From Epiperipatus broadwayi (lineage: Eukaryota > Onychophora > Udeonychophora > Euonychophora > Peripatidae), in contig JAQFVV010006469.1 of the NCBI GenBank assembly GCA_028023455.1, positions 312,001 through 376,000 on the forward strand: a DNA stretch of 64,000 nt, written 5' to 3'. The notes below the pieces were generated by a model, which saw nothing but the letters and a program-made list of their open reading frames with translations, did no database searches and was not told the DNA's origin. Position 1 is the first letter of the stretch. Every line of letters begins with the position of its first letter. Shown here in pieces: positions 63,700 through 64,000 of the stretch. The translations under genes and the position numbers were made by a program.

Positions 63700-64000
63700 A
63701 AGAATCTCTCAACAATTATGCCTAGAGAAACCTGTTAGCCACTTTAATTTCCATTCTCCAGTCTAAATTTTCCCATATTTTGCTCCATCCCATTTCCACA
63801 ACATAATCTTTGTCAACTCTATGGCCTTTATATCTAAATCCCCCATATATTTTTCCAAACCCAACATAAAAACCAATAATCTACTTTCTGTATAATCACT
63901 TTTTTTCATATTTATTTTCCCATAACTTTATTATATGTGCCATTCTGTTTTCAAGCATTTACATTCAATTAACAAATGCCTAATATTTTCTATTCCTTTC
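63700..64000 (-). pseudogene. C-terminal end of a third LINE (runs off the window)
   Basis: The minus strand frame entering at 63,999 reads KGIENIRHLLIECKCLKTEW, which resembles the H-x4-C end of an RT-associated zinc finger (xxxIEHLLxxC..W). After two stops the same frame is open for about 49 codons, with LVFMLGLEKYMGDLDIKAIE and LTKIMLWKWDGAKYG, then closes. The RT itself would lie to the right of the window. The assignment rests on one short motif and the composition. Confidence 0.45.

Overview
The window is a very AT-rich, repeat-dense stretch of an animal (metazoan) nuclear genome with no host protein-coding gene that I can recognise. The repeat content points to an invertebrate. It includes an RTE-type LINE with a craniofacial-development-protein-2-like endonuclease, Penelope-like elements (PLEs) with GIY-YIG endonucleases, short tRNA-Gly-derived SINEs and many TIR or hairpin elements. 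I cannot decide between molluscan, chelicerate or other origin from sequence alone. Almost every long open frame belongs to a retroelement, and most are broken.

Layout. 0-7 kb: unannotated AT-rich DNA, a Tigger/pogo-like TIR element (3.4-4.3 kb) and a homopurine tract (4.9-5.0 kb). 7-9 kb: a PLE with a hammerhead ribozyme and two GIY-YIG endonuclease copies in inverted orientation. 10-13 kb: unexplained open stretches and an RTE 3' fragment. 13.6-16.3 kb: a nearly complete but broken RTE LINE. 17-22 kb: several tRNA-like repeats carrying hammerhead motifs, a diverged ~220 bp tandem repeat, tRNA-derived SINEs and a palindromic MITE. 22.6-23.4 kb: a non-autonomous TIR element. 25.0 kb: a PLE endonuclease tail. 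27.0 kb: a tRNA-Gly SINE with a 16 bp target-site duplication. 33.4 kb: a 200 bp GATA/GACA microsatellite. 34-36.8 kb: a LINE on the minus strand with a long open reverse transcriptase (RT). 40.8-42.7 kb: another PLE endonuclease, a tRNA-derived SINE and a second LINE endonuclease. 45-50 kb: a dispersed repeat family, a palindromic MITE and a tRNA-like SINE. 50.6-51.2 kb: a 540 bp palindrome made of two hammerhead repeats. 57.4-59.0 kb: a PLE endonuclease with a hammerhead fragment, then a 410 bp palindrome with one hammerhead in each arm. 60-64 kb: RTE 3' fragments, a palindromic MITE, another hammerhead palindrome and the end of a third LINE.

The most interesting signal is a set of hammerhead-ribozyme-like sequences (core CUGAUGA, stem II, GAAA, stem III, NUH, stem I). 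They fall into at least three sequence families and occur at twelve places in 64 kb. One family sits near PLE endonucleases. One forms a long palindrome. One is part of a ~280-310 bp dispersed repeat whose far end carries a pol III B-box. Stem III is short and self-complementary, or nearly so, in all three families, which favours dimeric ribozymes. Every inverted pair of these elements is arranged 5'-to-5' (divergent). That would fit a common insertion mechanism, such as end-joining of partly inverted copies. The ribozyme calls come from base pairing read by eye; no folding or database search was run.
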